64,000 nt of DNA from Bin55 sp965199895 (GTDB lineage: Bacteria; Pseudomonadota; Gammaproteobacteria; Pseudomonadales; Azotimanducaceae). Both the position numbers and the translations under genes were made by a program. The stretch is from assembly GCA_965199895.1 (NCBI GenBank), contig CBDATJ010000013.1, positions 1-64,000 of the forward strand. The letters are read 5' to 3'. The notes under the pieces were generated by a model, which was not told the DNA's origin, did not search any database, and worked only from the letters and a program-made list of their open reading frames with translations. Of the stretch, positions 1 through 9,741 are shown in pieces (position 1 is the stretch's first letter; each line of letters begins with the position of its first letter).

Positions 1-875
1 TTAAAGACAGTTTGGTAGGGAATACCATCAATTCTGTCACTGGAATCTTGAACGGTACCAGTCATTTCATTCTTACACGGATGGACGAAGATGGAATATC
101 GTTCGAGGAAGCGCTAGCTGATGCGCAGGATAAGGGGTATGCTGAAGCAGATCCCAGTTTCGATTTAGGCGGTATGGATGCTGCTCAAAAACTCGTCATC
201 CTTGGCTCATTGGCATTCGATCATAGTATTTCTTCTATCAATGACTTGTATGTCGAAGGAATTGAGAGCATAGAAGTAGACGATTTTAAGTACGCTAGAG
301 AGCTAGGGTTTCGTATCAAACCCATTGCTTTAGCACGTCGCGTTGGGTCTAGTCTCGACATGCGTGTGCATCCATCGCTTGTACCCAATAATCTCTCCTT
401 TGCTGATGTTACAGGAGTCAACAATGCCATTGTTGTCGAAGGGAATGGAGTAGGGGTTTTGATGTTGAAAGGTCCGGGTGCTGGGGGTAGTTCTACTGCG
501 TCAGCTGTTCTGGGTGATATTGTTTGGTATCGCAAGAAAAAACAGCATCGCTACCCACAAGCAGCGACTCGTGGAAACAGTTGCTCCCAATTGAAGGACA
601 CTTTCAGTGCCTACTACCTGAATCTACCTGTTGCGGATGAACCGGGAGTTATGGCAAAGATTGCAGATGTTTTGGCCCAAAACAATGTTTCTATGGATGC
701 AGTCATCCAACGTCCTAGCGCAGGTCACAGTAAAGACAATGGTCGTTGGGTACCTGTTGTGATTCTTACCAATCGAGTCCAAGAATCAGTGATGAACGAT
801 ACTCTGCGTGATCTAGGCGAAATGCATCATATTCGCGGACGGATTCATCGTATTCGAGTAGCTGATCTCACTTAA
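1..875 (+). CDS. hom: Homoserine dehydrogenase, C-terminal part (5' end outside window)
   Basis: NADP-linked reduction of aspartate semialdehyde to homoserine, the branch step to threonine and methionine. The window opens inside the gene, in frame from base 3. Seen are the catalytic-domain segment GNTINSVTGILNGTSHF, the loop ELGFRIKPIALARRV, and the segment GVGVLMLKGPGAGGSSTASAV. A C-terminal ACT domain (YYLNLPVADEPGVMAKIADVL) is the usual site of threonine feedback. The stop codon overlaps the recJ start by one base (TAATG), so translation is probably coupled. In Pseudomonas-type genomes thrC follows hom; here recJ follows directly. Identity is clear; only the N-terminal NAD-binding part is unseen. 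Confidence 0.95.
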   Translation, partial: KDSLVGNTINSVTGILNGTSHFILTRMDEDGISFEEALADAQDKGYAEADPSFDLGGMDAAQKLVILGSLAFDHSISSINDLYVEGIESIEVDDFKYARELGFRIKPIALARRVGSSLDMRVHPSLVPNNLSFADVTGVNNAIVVEGNGVGVLMLKGPGAGGSSTASAVLGDIVWYRKKKQHRYPQAATRGNSCSQLKDTFSAYYLNLPVADEPGVMAKIADVLAQNNVSMDAVIQRPSAGHSKDNGRWVPVVILTNRVQESVMNDTLRDLGEMHHIRGRIHRIRVADLT

Positions 876-2611
876 TGTCCAAGTTTCAACCCCGTCCAGT
901 TAATGACTCGTGGCAGACCTTAGCAACTGAACTAGATATAGATCCGGTATTAGCTCGGATATTGTCTGCACGTGGAGTGGATTCACCAGCAGACATTGAT
1001 TTAGAACTGAAGAATCTTCTTTCACCGAACGGTTTGTCAAACATTCAAAATGCTGCGGCAAGAGTCATCCACGCAATCCAATACGACGAAACAATCATCA
1101 TTGCAGGGGACTTTGATGCCGATGGTGCAACCGCAAGTGCACTGTGCGTCTCAGTATTGAAGGCGTTTGGAGCGAAACATGTGGACTTCGCGGTTCCAGA
1201 TCGATTTACTCTCGGCTATGGATTGAGCAGAGCATTTGTAGAAACTATCATCGAGCGTAAACCCAACCTAATCATCACAGCTGACAACGGTATTAGTTCT
1301 GTTGATGGCGTTCAGTTTGCACGTGATTGTGGTATTGATGTGATCATCACTGATCACCACCTACCACCTGATGTTCTACCACCCGCTCATGCAATCGTGA
1401 ATCCTCAGCTAGACGGTTGTGAATTTTCGAGCCAACCTGCGGGGGTAGGTGTCGCGTTTTACCTAATGGTCGAAGTACGCAGACAACTGGTAGCTGTCAA
1501 TTATTTTGATGAAAACCACATTTCTAAACCGAGTTTAGCTGAGTGGTTAGATTTGGTTGCAGTAGGAACCATCACCGATCTGGTTCCACTTGACCGAAAC
1601 AACCGACTACTAGTGAAACAGGGCTTAAATCGAATCGCACGCGGATTAACACGGCCCGGAATCATTGCACTGTGTGAAGTGAGTAAGGTGAGAGAAGAGG
1701 ACGTATCCGAGGAAACACTCGGTTTTCACATTGGTCCACGACTCAATTCAGCGGGTCGGCTGAGCGATATAAGTGTGGGGATTCGATTACTTTTGGCTCA
1801 GGACATAGTGACCGCACGAACTTTGGCTCAAGAGCTCAATGAAATGAATCAGCAGCGTCGTGCAATCCAGCAAGATATGACCGAAGTTGCGATGGAATCA
1901 CTTAATAATAGATTTGATTTATCTCAAAAGGGTATTTGTATCTTTGACGAGAGCTACCACGAAGGGATAGTGGGGATAGTTGCTAGTCGCATTGTGGAAC
2001 AAGTTCATCGACCCGCAGTTGTTTTTGCTCCCGGGCAGGGCTCACGTGCCAAACTACTCAAAGGGTCAGCACGAAGTATTCCCAGGATTCACATTCGCGA
2101 TGTTTTCGCTGACATCAACACCGCTCATCCTCAATTGATTCATACCTTCGGTGGCCATGCCATGGCTGCAGGACTCACGATTCATAGGGATAGTTTCAGT
2201 AGATTTGCAAATATCTTTCACCAAACTATTGAACGGACCGCACCTGAAGACTCGTTCACACCAGTTTTTTTGTCCGATGGAGTTCTAGCAACGTCGCACC
2301 TAAACCTTAACTTTGCTCGTCAGATAGATGGATTGGGACCATGGGGACAGAGCTTTCCTCGACCAACATTTGAAGGTAAGTTCGGCGTGCTTGACCAACG
2401 ACATACATTGAACGGTAAGCACCTCATACTCACGTTGTCTAAAGAGAACAAGCTGTTCGAAGCTATCGCCTTCAATCATCCGGAACCCGTTCTAGAATCT
2501 ATCAAAGTACTATATCGTCTAGGTACCAACTTGTACCGACGGATACCGACTTTACAATTGATTGTAGAGAGTATAGAACCAGTTGAAGAACTTGCCAATA
2601 CGACTGGATAA
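875..2611 (+). CDS. recJ: Single-stranded-DNA-specific 5'-3' exonuclease RecJ
   Basis: Cytoplasmic 5'-3' single-strand DNA exonuclease for recombination and mismatch or base-excision repair. The 578-aa length is that of the family. DHH-family motifs are visible: DFDADG at about residues 79-84, the ITADNG motif, the DHH signature ITDHHLPP near residue 160, and the DHHA1 motif FGGHAMAAG near residue 428. These bind the two catalytic metal ions. The ATG overlaps the hom stop by one base, and prfB follows 18 bases after the stop, so the three genes probably form one transcript. The recJ-prfB-lysS order is common in gammaproteobacteria. Confidence 0.97.
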   Translation: MSKFQPRPVNDSWQTLATELDIDPVLARILSARGVDSPADIDLELKNLLSPNGLSNIQNAAARVIHAIQYDETIIIAGDFDADGATASALCVSVLKAFGAKHVDFAVPDRFTLGYGLSRAFVETIIERKPNLIITADNGISSVDGVQFARDCGIDVIITDHHLPPDVLPPAHAIVNPQLDGCEFSSQPAGVGVAFYLMVEVRRQLVAVNYFDENHISKPSLAEWLDLVAVGTITDLVPLDRNNRLLVKQGLNRIARGLTRPGIIALCEVSKVREEDVSEETLGFHIGPRLNSAGRLSDISVGIRLLLAQDIVTARTLAQELNEMNQQRRAIQQDMTEVAMESLNNRFDLSQKGICIFDESYHEGIVGIVASRIVEQVHRPAVVFAPGQGSRAKLLKGSARSIPRIHIRDVFADINTAHPQLIHTFGGHAMAAGLTIHRDSFSRFANIFHQTIERTAPEDSFTPVFLSDGVLATSHLNLNFARQIDGLGPWGQSFPRPTFEGKFGVLDQRHTLNGKHLILTLSKENKLFEAIAFNHPEPVLESIKVLYRLGTNLYRRIPTLQLIVESIEPVEELANTTG

Positions 2612-2629
2612 GCGAAAGGAGACCGATAA

Positions 2630-3728
2630 ATGGCAGAACTCACTGCAATTCGAGAGAAACTCAAGAATACAAAAGGGCGCACAGCTCAACTAAGGAACTC
2701 TCTTTGACTACGACTCCAAACGGCTACGACTGGAAGAAGTAGAACTCCAACTCGCGGAACCAGAAACGTGGTCTGATCGGACTCTTTCTGAGTCTCTCTC
2801 CAAAGAACGTTCAACTTTGTCGAATGCACTCTCTAGCATCGATAAACTGATCTCTACTTTAGCGGACACTGAAGAATTACTGACCTTGTCAGTTGAAGAA
2901 GGCGATAGTGAAATTCTTGATGAGATTGACCCTATGCTTAATGAAGTCGAAGAAAATCTCCGTTCACTCGAAATTCAAAAGATGTTCAGCCATGAACTGG
3001 ACGCAGAGAATGCTTTTATCGATATTCAGTTTGGTGAAGGGGGAACCGAGTCTCAAGATTGGTCCAACATGCTTTGTCGCATGTACATTCAGTGGTGTGA
3101 GCGCAACGGGTTCAAATACCGGCTGGTTGAAGTGTCACCAGGGGATGTAGCTGGTATTCGCAGTTCAACTATCCATGTACTAGGAGACCATGCTTATGGA
3201 TGGCTAAGAACTGAAGCAGGCGTACACAGACTAGTCCGAAACTCACCTTTTGATTCAAACCATCGACGACATACGTCTTTTGCATCAGTCTTTGTTTATG
3301 CAGAGATTTCGGATGATGTTGAGGTTGAAATCGACCCTAGAGATGTGCGAACCGATACCTATCGAGCCAGTGGTGCAGGCGGTCAGCATGTCAACAGAAC
3401 CGATTCAGCGGTAAGACTGACTCACATTCCTACCAACACTGTGGTTCAGTGTCAGAGTGAACGTTCACAACACAAGAATAGAGCGCAAGCTTGGAGCCAA
3501 TTGAGAGCTAAACTCTTTCATCACGCACAACAGGAACAGCTCGCAGCTCAACAGAGTATTGAAGATGCTAAACCTAATATAGGGTTTGGTTCTCAGATTC
3601 GGTCTTATGTGCTCGACCAGTCTAGGGTCAAAGATCACCGAACAGGTGTAGAGAAAAGCGATCCCACTAGGGTATTGGATGGTGATCTGACTAGTTTCAT
3701 GGAGGCCAGTCTTATCAACGGGCTGTAG
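2630..3728 (+). CDS. prfB: Peptide chain release factor 2, with programmed +1 frameshift
   Basis: RF2 ends translation at UGA and UAA. The gene begins at ATG 2630, ten bases after AAAGGA. Twenty-five codons run to CTT (2702-2704), then an in-frame TGA (2705-2707); a +1 shift reads GAC (2706-2708) and continues to 3728, giving 365 aa, exactly the usual RF2 length. The recognition motif SPF (in NSPFDSNHRRH) marks RF2 rather than RF1, and the GGQ motif (SGAGGQHVNRTDSA) drives peptidyl-tRNA hydrolysis. The frameshift is the known autoregulation: little RF2 means slow termination at the TGA and more shifting. It is cotranscribed with recJ; lysS, its usual next neighbour, lies 1.1 kb further on. 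Confidence 0.97.
2693..2708 (+). promoter_or_regulatory. prfB programmed frameshift site
   Basis: The sequence AGG, two codons, CTT TGA C matches the classical RF2 recoding site: an internal Shine-Dalgarno-like AGG at 2693, six bases before the slippery CTT at 2702, then TGA and C. The AGG sits at the same distance as in E. coli, but lacks the following GGG, so the stimulator is shorter. Confidence 0.93.
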
Positions 3729-4794
3729 ATGCTCTCTCTGTAGATTTATATTGCTGGTTCGTTGCCATAGTTTCCGAACAAACATATAAGCAATGTCTAT
3801 ATGTGGTGATGCGAGAGAAAATTTCGAGAGCGTATAAGACGGAAACTTGAAGGGAGTCGTCAAACTAACACCTAACTGCTCAAAAGAGCAGCTACATTTA
3901 AGCTTTGCAAAACACCAGCTGTATTGACGGTTTGCGTCCAGATTATCTAGACAAGAAAGATCTGCTCTGGTGTGGTATTAAGATTTCCAACTAAGTCTCT
4001 TATTTTCATCAACATCTGAAAGATTTCACACTTCATGAGTGCAAAAATTCTTTCTTGTCTCCATTCTGCTCCTGTTGTCTGTATTTGCTGTAGTCTTATA
4101 TTCTTGGGTTACATTTTGGAGCAGATTGAGATTTCCTATGAGCACTACACCGAAGTATAAAGGTAGATTAGTTGGAAACGATAGGCACTTAAAGTTACGT
4201 TTTGTTGTCGATACTGTATCTCAGATTTACTATCTGGATCTTTCTCAATCAGGGATTTTCAGATAAACCTGCTCCCAAAATCAAGAGACAGAAAATCAAA
4301 AGGAGAGGGTAGTACAGACAAAATAGGATTGATAAAAAGTGAACTATCCTCTATTCCTAGAACAAAAAAATCTTTTGGGCTAGCTGTTCGATGTCATCGC
4401 GCTACGCTAGTTGAGATGGCAGTCCCCTCACGCAGTCTTATCATCTATAAGGATTTGAGCCATTGTCGCCATTTCTCTAACTGGTTGGGATACTGTCTGC
4501 CTGCAGAGATGCAAGCTCCTTAGTTCTGCACTTTGCTAGCAAAGTAGCGCGCACGCTATACTCATATATCAGTGCAATTATTTGACAGCAACGAATCTCA
4601 TGTCCAGCTATGCGAGATATGAGTAATTGGAAGCTTGAATCTTAAAATGTAACGGTGTCGTAACCAGAATCATGCTCGTCAGAGTGGAACAAAATTCTCC
4701 GACAAATTGAGCAATTTTTGGTAACCAATGGCCCTATTTTCAAGTTTCAGAACAACCACCCGACTTCAATCCTTTAGTGTCCTCGTACTAACCC
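3729..4794. other. Long gap between prfB and lysS without a clear gene
   Basis: About 1.1 kb with stops in all frames and no domain I can recognise. The best reading frame is 4039-4266 (+, GTG or nearby ATG start), 75 aa with a hydrophobic N-terminal segment of about 20 residues, which could be a small membrane protein or chance. A repeated AGCTGTTCGATG-like composition change near 4390 suggests old coding sequence, but nothing can be named. In related genomes prfB and lysS are usually adjacent, so this DNA was inserted or is the remnant of lost genes. Confidence 0.4.
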
Positions 4795-4824
4795 TTGACT
4801 TGAATCAATTTTTTTTGATATATA
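4795..4824 (+). promoter_or_regulatory. Probable lysS promoter
   Basis: TTGACT at 4795-4800 and TATATA at 4819-4824 are separated by 18 bases, a good sigma-70 arrangement. The expected transcript start is about 20 bases before the lysS ATG at 4852. This fits with lysS having left the recJ-prfB transcript. Confidence 0.6.
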
Positions 4825-4851
4825 TCCTCTTGACACGTACTAGGTTCAACA

Positions 4852-6336
4852 ATGGATGAACGAAACGAAAAACTTGTACGTCGTCAAAAGCTTGAGCAAT
4901 GGCGAGCGCAAGAATCTACTTTCCCCAACGATTGGTCACGTACTCACTTTGTTGAGGAACTTCAAGCCTCTTTCAGCGAATCAACTCAGGAACAGTTAGC
5001 TGATGAAGCTCATACCACTGCTGTAGCAGGGCGTGTGGTTTTGCGTAGAGTCATGGGGAAAGCTAGTTTTGTGACTCTCCGAGATGTTAGTGGTGATATC
5101 CAATGCTACTTTCGAGTTGGTTCTCTTGGTTCACAGAGCTATGAAACATTCAAATCTTTGTGTGACCTAGGTGACATCATCGGAGTCAAGGGGACAATGA
5201 TGAGGACCAACAAGGGTGAACTCACGGTTCATGCAGGTGAGTTTCGATTACTCAACAAATCGGTTCAACCATTCCCTAGCAAATATCAAGGGTTAGAAGA
5301 CCAAGAGTTGAAGTATCGACGGCGCTATGTGGATCTGATGGTCAATGAATCCTCTCGGGAAATCTTCAAAGTTCGTAGTGCAACCACAAACTTCCTTCGG
5401 AACTTTTTCAACCAGAGAGGATATTTGGAAGTCGAAACTCCGATGATGCACCCTATCCCGGGAGGAGCGGTAGCGAAACCTTTTGTCACCCACCACAATG
5501 CGCTAGATCGTGAACTCTTTTTGAGAATCGCACCGGAGCTGTATTTGAAAAGGCTGGTTGTTGGAGGACTAGAACGAGTCTATGAAATCAATCGAAATTT
5601 CCGTAATGAAGGACTTTCAACACGACACAATCCTGAGTTTACCATGTTGGAGTTCTATCAAGCGTATGCAACCTACGAAGATTTGATTCAGTTGACTGCA
5701 ACTCTGATGTTTGAACTCACTCAAGAAGTTTGTGGTTCCCATACCCTTCAATGGGGTGAACATGAACTCGAATTTGAGAGTACTCCCAATTCCATGACTA
5801 TGACTGAGTCTGTTGCTAAAGCTCTATCGTTAGACAGTGACTCCAAGGTTATGGATTTCTCTTATCTTCAGACCGTTGCAAAGCAACGAGAGATTAATCT
5901 ATCCGACAGTGTAACTTGGGGCACACTACTGAACGATATTTTCGAGAAATTAGTCGAAAAATCGTTGAATCAACCGTGCTTCATTACTGAATATCCGGTA
6001 GAAGTGTCTCCTTTAGCTCGTCGCAATGATCAAAATCCAAAAGTAACAGATCGGTTCGAGTATTTCGTTGGTGGGCGTGAAATTGCTAATGGATTTTCAG
6101 AGCTCAATGACCCTGCAGATCAAGAACAAAGGTTTCGAGAACAAGTAGCTCGCTTAGAACGTGGAGACGACGAAGCGATGCACTTCGACCAAGACTACAT
6201 TACTGCTTTGGAGTATGGACTTCCTCCTACCGCTGGAGAAGGTCTTGGAGTGGATCGATTAGTGATGCTGCTGACTAACTCAGCGACGATTCGTGATGTA
6301 TTGTTGTTCCCACAACTGAAACCAGAACAATCGTGA
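4852..6336 (+). CDS. lysS: Lysyl-tRNA synthetase, class II
   Basis: Charges tRNA-Lys with lysine using ATP. The 494-aa protein has an N-terminal OB fold for anticodon binding (about residues 55-145, VAGRVVLRRVMGKASFVTLRD) and a class II catalytic core. Motif 2 is visible as NFRNEGLSTRHNPEFTMLEF and motif 3 as GLGVDRLVMLLTNSATIRDV. The length and motifs are normal. The start at ATG 4852 follows a weak ribosome site but a good promoter. It overlaps the next gene ung by four bases, so the two are likely translated together. Confidence 0.97.
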   Translation: MDERNEKLVRRQKLEQWRAQESTFPNDWSRTHFVEELQASFSESTQEQLADEAHTTAVAGRVVLRRVMGKASFVTLRDVSGDIQCYFRVGSLGSQSYETFKSLCDLGDIIGVKGTMMRTNKGELTVHAGEFRLLNKSVQPFPSKYQGLEDQELKYRRRYVDLMVNESSREIFKVRSATTNFLRNFFNQRGYLEVETPMMHPIPGGAVAKPFVTHHNALDRELFLRIAPELYLKRLVVGGLERVYEINRNFRNEGLSTRHNPEFTMLEFYQAYATYEDLIQLTATLMFELTQEVCGSHTLQWGEHELEFESTPNSMTMTESVAKALSLDSDSKVMDFSYLQTVAKQREINLSDSVTWGTLLNDIFEKLVEKSLNQPCFITEYPVEVSPLARRNDQNPKVTDRFEYFVGGREIANGFSELNDPADQEQRFREQVARLERGDDEAMHFDQDYITALEYGLPPTAGEGLGVDRLVMLLTNSATIRDVLLFPQLKPEQS

Positions 6337-7058
6337 GTACCATGGCTGATAGAGTCATACTACACCCATCTTGGAAGACCGTTCTCGAAAGTGAGTTCAA
6401 GTCTCCGTACATGACCAGACTTCGTAAATTTCTCAAAAAAGAACTGACCACTGGTAAATCTGTTCATCCGCCAATGAAAGAACTGTTTGCAGCATTGGAT
6501 CTTTGTCCATTAGATGAAGTAAGAGTGGTTATCATCGGACAAGACCCGTACCACGGACCTGGTCAGGCACATGGATTGTGCTTTAGTGTGAAACCAGGCA
6601 TCCAACCACCACCATCATTGATGAACATCATTGAAGAAATCAATTCTGATCTCGGCAAGCAGAATATGGGTTCAAAAGCCTCCAATTACCCAATTTCTAA
6701 GTTTCAAGGCTGTCTCGTTGGTTGGGCGCAGCAAGGTGTGTTACTCTTGAACTCAGTGCTCACGGTGCTAGAAGGAAGATCTGGATCACATCAAGGCTAC
6801 GGTTGGGAGAAATTCACCGATCGAATAGTCCAATTAGTTAATGAACAACGTGAACGTGTTGTTTTCTTGCTGTGGGGAAGGCACGCTCAAGAAAAAGGAG
6901 CGATGGTTGATCGTCAAAAACACTGTGTATTAGAAGCACCACATCCGTCACCGCTCTCTGTAAATCGAGGATTTTTCGGATGCCGACACTTCTCAAAAAC
7001 TAACCAATATCTCATAGATCACGGTCAAACTCCGATTGATTGGTCTCAAGTGCAGTAA
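6333..7058 (+). CDS. ung: Uracil-DNA glycosylase, family 1
   Basis: Removes uracil from DNA, starting base-excision repair. The catalytic water-activating motif GQDPYHG lies near residues 69-75, and the minor-groove loop HPSPLS is present toward the C-terminus. The length of 241 aa (238 if the ATG at 6342 is used) is close to the family norm of about 230. The GTG at 6333 overlaps the lysS stop; the ATG nine bases later is equally possible. The short gap to the next gene suggests one transcript from lysS to trpS and beyond. Confidence 0.96.
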   Translation: MSTMADRVILHPSWKTVLESEFKSPYMTRLRKFLKKELTTGKSVHPPMKELFAALDLCPLDEVRVVIIGQDPYHGPGQAHGLCFSVKPGIQPPPSLMNIIEEINSDLGKQNMGSKASNYPISKFQGCLVGWAQQGVLLLNSVLTVLEGRSGSHQGYGWEKFTDRIVQLVNEQRERVVFLLWGRHAQEKGAMVDRQKHCVLEAPHPSPLSVNRGFFGCRHFSKTNQYLIDHGQTPIDWSQVQ

Positions 7059-7071
7059 ATTAGGAATCACC

Positions 7072-7689
7072 ATGAGCCAGTATTTCGAACTACATCCCAC
7101 CAACCCTCAATTACGACTGGCTACCCAAGCAGCAAAAATCATCAAAGAAGGTGGAATAGCGGTTTATCCTACTGATTCAACCTACGCCATAGGGTGTCGG
7201 ATTACTGATGGTGCAGCATTGGATCGCATACGACAACTCCGCAAGCTTAAAACCAACCACTTACTGACTATTGTTTGCAAAGATTTGGCAGAACTTTCGG
7301 TTTATGCTAATGTCAGCAATGCTGGTTATCGATTGATACGTCGAAATACACCAGGACCATTCACGTTCATCTTGCCTGCGACTCGAGATGTTCCGCGCAA
7401 AGTAGTAGGCAGTAAACGGAGAACCATAGGGCTTAGAATCCCCGATTCACCCATAGCGCTCAAACTTCTTGAAGCGTTAGATGAGCCACTGTTGTCTACC
7501 TCAATGATTCTGCCCACAGAAGAGCACGCACTCACAGATCCCCAGGCAATTCGTTGTCAGCTGGAGCACGATGTTGATGTAATTCTTGATGGCGGGATAC
7601 TTGGAGATGATCCTTCAACATTGGTAAATCTGGAAGAGGGAGTACCGACAATCACACGACAGGGTATGGGTGAACTGCAAGGGTTGTGA
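7072..7689 (+). CDS. yciO: YciO-family (Sua5/YrdC-like) protein
   Basis: Member of the Sua5/YrdC/YciO fold, which binds ATP and RNA; Sua5 and YrdC make threonylcarbamoyl-adenylate for tRNA t6A37, whereas the role of YciO itself is less settled. The fold-typical start GGIAVYPTDSTYAIGC and the segment TPGPFTFILPAT are seen, as is GLRIPDSPIALKLLEAL. I take ATG 7072 as start, because protein similarity begins there (205 aa). YciO commonly sits beside trpS, scpA, scpB and rluB, exactly as here, which supports YciO rather than the essential YrdC. Confidence 0.88.
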   Translation: MSQYFELHPTNPQLRLATQAAKIIKEGGIAVYPTDSTYAIGCRITDGAALDRIRQLRKLKTNHLLTIVCKDLAELSVYANVSNAGYRLIRRNTPGPFTFILPATRDVPRKVVGSKRRTIGLRIPDSPIALKLLEALDEPLLSTSMILPTEEHALTDPQAIRCQLEHDVDVILDGGILGDDPSTLVNLEEGVPTITRQGMGELQGL

Positions 7690-7732
7690 TTCAGAACAGT
7701 ATCGACCTTCACACAATACTAAAGGCAGCAAG

Positions 7733-8932
7733 TTGAATGACAATCGCGTAGTTTCCGGCATGCGTCCGACAGGTCGTTTGCATCTTGGGCACTATCACGG
7801 TGCCTTGAAGAATTGGGCTGAACTGCAGCACCAGTACGAGTGTTTCTTTTTTGTTGCAGATTGGCACGCACTCACCACCGGATACCAATATTCGAGTTCA
7901 TTCGAACAGAACACCTACGACATGCTAGTTGATTGGTTTGCAGCTGGTATATCACCTTCTGCGTGTACAGTGTTTCTGCAGAGCAAAGTGCCCGAGCAAA
8001 CGGTGCTTCACGTATTGCTTTCGATGATCACGCCATTGAGCTGGTTGGAACGAGTGCCAACTTACAAAGACACCATAAAACGATTAAACGACCGAAATTT
8101 AGCTACGTATGGATTTTTGGGATATCCCGTCCTTCAGTCAGCGGATATCTTGATGTACCGAGGAACGCAAGTACCCGTTGGAGCTGACCAGGTCGCTCAC
8201 GTAGAACTCACGCGGGAAATTGCCCGTAGCTTTAACTTTGCATTTGGCCGTGGAGAAGACTGGGAAACAGAAGCGCAGAAGGCGATTCAACGATTACCCA
8301 AGAAACTACGTCAGCAATATCTCACAGTTCGGAAACAATTTACCCAACACGGAAATTCACAAGGGCTGAGCAAGATTAGTGAACAACTCAAAAACGAGCA
8401 CTATTTGACTGAAGATGAACTCGAAAGACTTACCGGGTTTCTTGAGGACGGTGGTCGTTCAATATTACCTGAACCCCAAGTATTACTCACCACCAACGCT
8501 ACATTACCTGGTTTGGACGGCGAAAAGATGTCTAAGTCCTACAACAACACCATCTTTTTGCGAGAAGAAGAGGGTATGATCGAAAAGAAAGTCCGTACTA
8601 TGAAAACAGACCCCGCTCGTATGAGACGTACCGATCCGGGTGATCCAGACAAGTGTCCTGTGTTTTCGTTGCACAAAGTGTATTCCGAGAAAGACACGTG
8701 CGAATGGGCATCAAATGGTTGTAAATCAGCGAGTATTGGATGTTTGGATTGCAAGGGTCCACTCATTGATGCCCTCGCTATGGAACAAAAGCAGTTTCAA
8801 GAGCGAGCCCAACCGTATCTGGACGACCGCGAAGTCATCTTGCACGTTATTCAAGAAGGATCTGAAAGAGCACGAACGGTAGCCAAAGAAACTCTAGATG
8901 ATGTCAAATCTGCGGTAGGACTTAGCTTTTGA
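7733..8932 (+). CDS. trpS: Tryptophanyl-tRNA synthetase
   Basis: Class I synthetase that charges tRNA-Trp. The HIGH-type motif appears as TGRLHLGHYHG near residue 14 and KMSKS as DGEKMSKSYNN. I choose TTG 7733 (399 aa), which is preceded by AAAGG and starts just before the conserved N-terminus; a longer form would begin at 7670 inside the yciO end. The protein has the insertion and C-terminal cysteine pattern (CEWASNGC...GCLDCKG) of the longer TrpS type found in Pseudomonas and relatives, unlike the 334-aa E. coli form. The stop codon overlaps the scpA start (TGATG). Confidence 0.95.
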   Translation: MNDNRVVSGMRPTGRLHLGHYHGALKNWAELQHQYECFFFVADWHALTTGYQYSSSFEQNTYDMLVDWFAAGISPSACTVFLQSKVPEQTVLHVLLSMITPLSWLERVPTYKDTIKRLNDRNLATYGFLGYPVLQSADILMYRGTQVPVGADQVAHVELTREIARSFNFAFGRGEDWETEAQKAIQRLPKKLRQQYLTVRKQFTQHGNSQGLSKISEQLKNEHYLTEDELERLTGFLEDGGRSILPEPQVLLTTNATLPGLDGEKMSKSYNNTIFLREEEGMIEKKVRTMKTDPARMRRTDPGDPDKCPVFSLHKVYSEKDTCEWASNGCKSASIGCLDCKGPLIDALAMEQKQFQERAQPYLDDREVILHVIQEGSERARTVAKETLDDVKSAVGLSF

Positions 8933-9741
8933 TGGCTGACTACGTGGATGAAATCCTGTACCAGTCTTCAGAAGTGGAAGGTAAGACTCAAGAACACTCA
9001 ATTCCGAGAGACCTCTACATACCTCCAGAGGCTCTGATTGTTGTCTTGCAACAGTTTGAAGGCCCACTCGATTTGCTACTCTACATGATCAGAAAGCAGA
9101 ACATAGACATCTTGAATATTCCGATAGCGGATATCACTGATCAATACATGGCATACATCAACGTGATGTCAAATCTGCGGTTTGAGCTTGCGGGTGATTA
9201 TCTGGTGATGGCTGCGACCCTTGCAGAAATCAAATCTCGATTGCTCTTGCCACGCCAGTTAGTTCATGAAGACGAGGAAGAGGATCCTCGGGCTGATTTA
9301 GTTCGACGGTTGTTGGAGTATGAAATATTTCGGCAAGCAGCTGTCAATCTGAACGATTTACCTCACTTGGGACGAGATGTTCATGCTTTAAAAATAGTTT
9401 TCGATGAGGGTGCAACTACCGCTCCACCACCAGAGACAGATCTGAGCACACTTACTGCTTCTATCATCGACGTATTGGAGCGAATGCAGCAGTCAGCTAA
9501 ATTTGAGATTTCAGCTGAAGCGTTGTCTGTGAAAGATCGTATGTCTTCAATCATTGACATCCTTTCAAGTCAGTCGGGATATATTCCCTTCAGTCAACTA
9601 TTCGATAGTTCTGAAGCTGTAGAAGGATTCGTGGTGACCTTTGTGGCACTCTTAGAGCTTGTGAAGCTAGGTGTCACTGTGGTATTGCAACACGAGACTC
9701 ATGGTCCATTGTTTGTTGCGAAGCGAGATTCAACAGTATGA
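8932..9741 (+). CDS. scpA: Segregation and condensation protein A
   Basis: Kleisin subunit that bridges the SMC heads, together with ScpB, in chromosome condensation. The typical N-terminal motif FEGPLDLLLYMIRKQNIDI and the helix LAGDYLVMAATLAEIKSRLLLP are seen, with a C-terminal winged-helix part. The length is 269 aa from ATG 8932. It overlaps trpS upstream and scpB downstream (ATGA), so translation is coupled and the two Scp subunits are made in step. An Smc partner gene is not in this window. Confidence 0.95.
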   Translation: MADYVDEILYQSSEVEGKTQEHSIPRDLYIPPEALIVVLQQFEGPLDLLLYMIRKQNIDILNIPIADITDQYMAYINVMSNLRFELAGDYLVMAATLAEIKSRLLLPRQLVHEDEEEDPRADLVRRLLEYEIFRQAAVNLNDLPHLGRDVHALKIVFDEGATTAPPPETDLSTLTASIIDVLERMQQSAKFEISAEALSVKDRMSSIIDILSSQSGYIPFSQLFDSSEAVEGFVVTFVALLELVKLGVTVVLQHETHGPLFVAKRDSTV

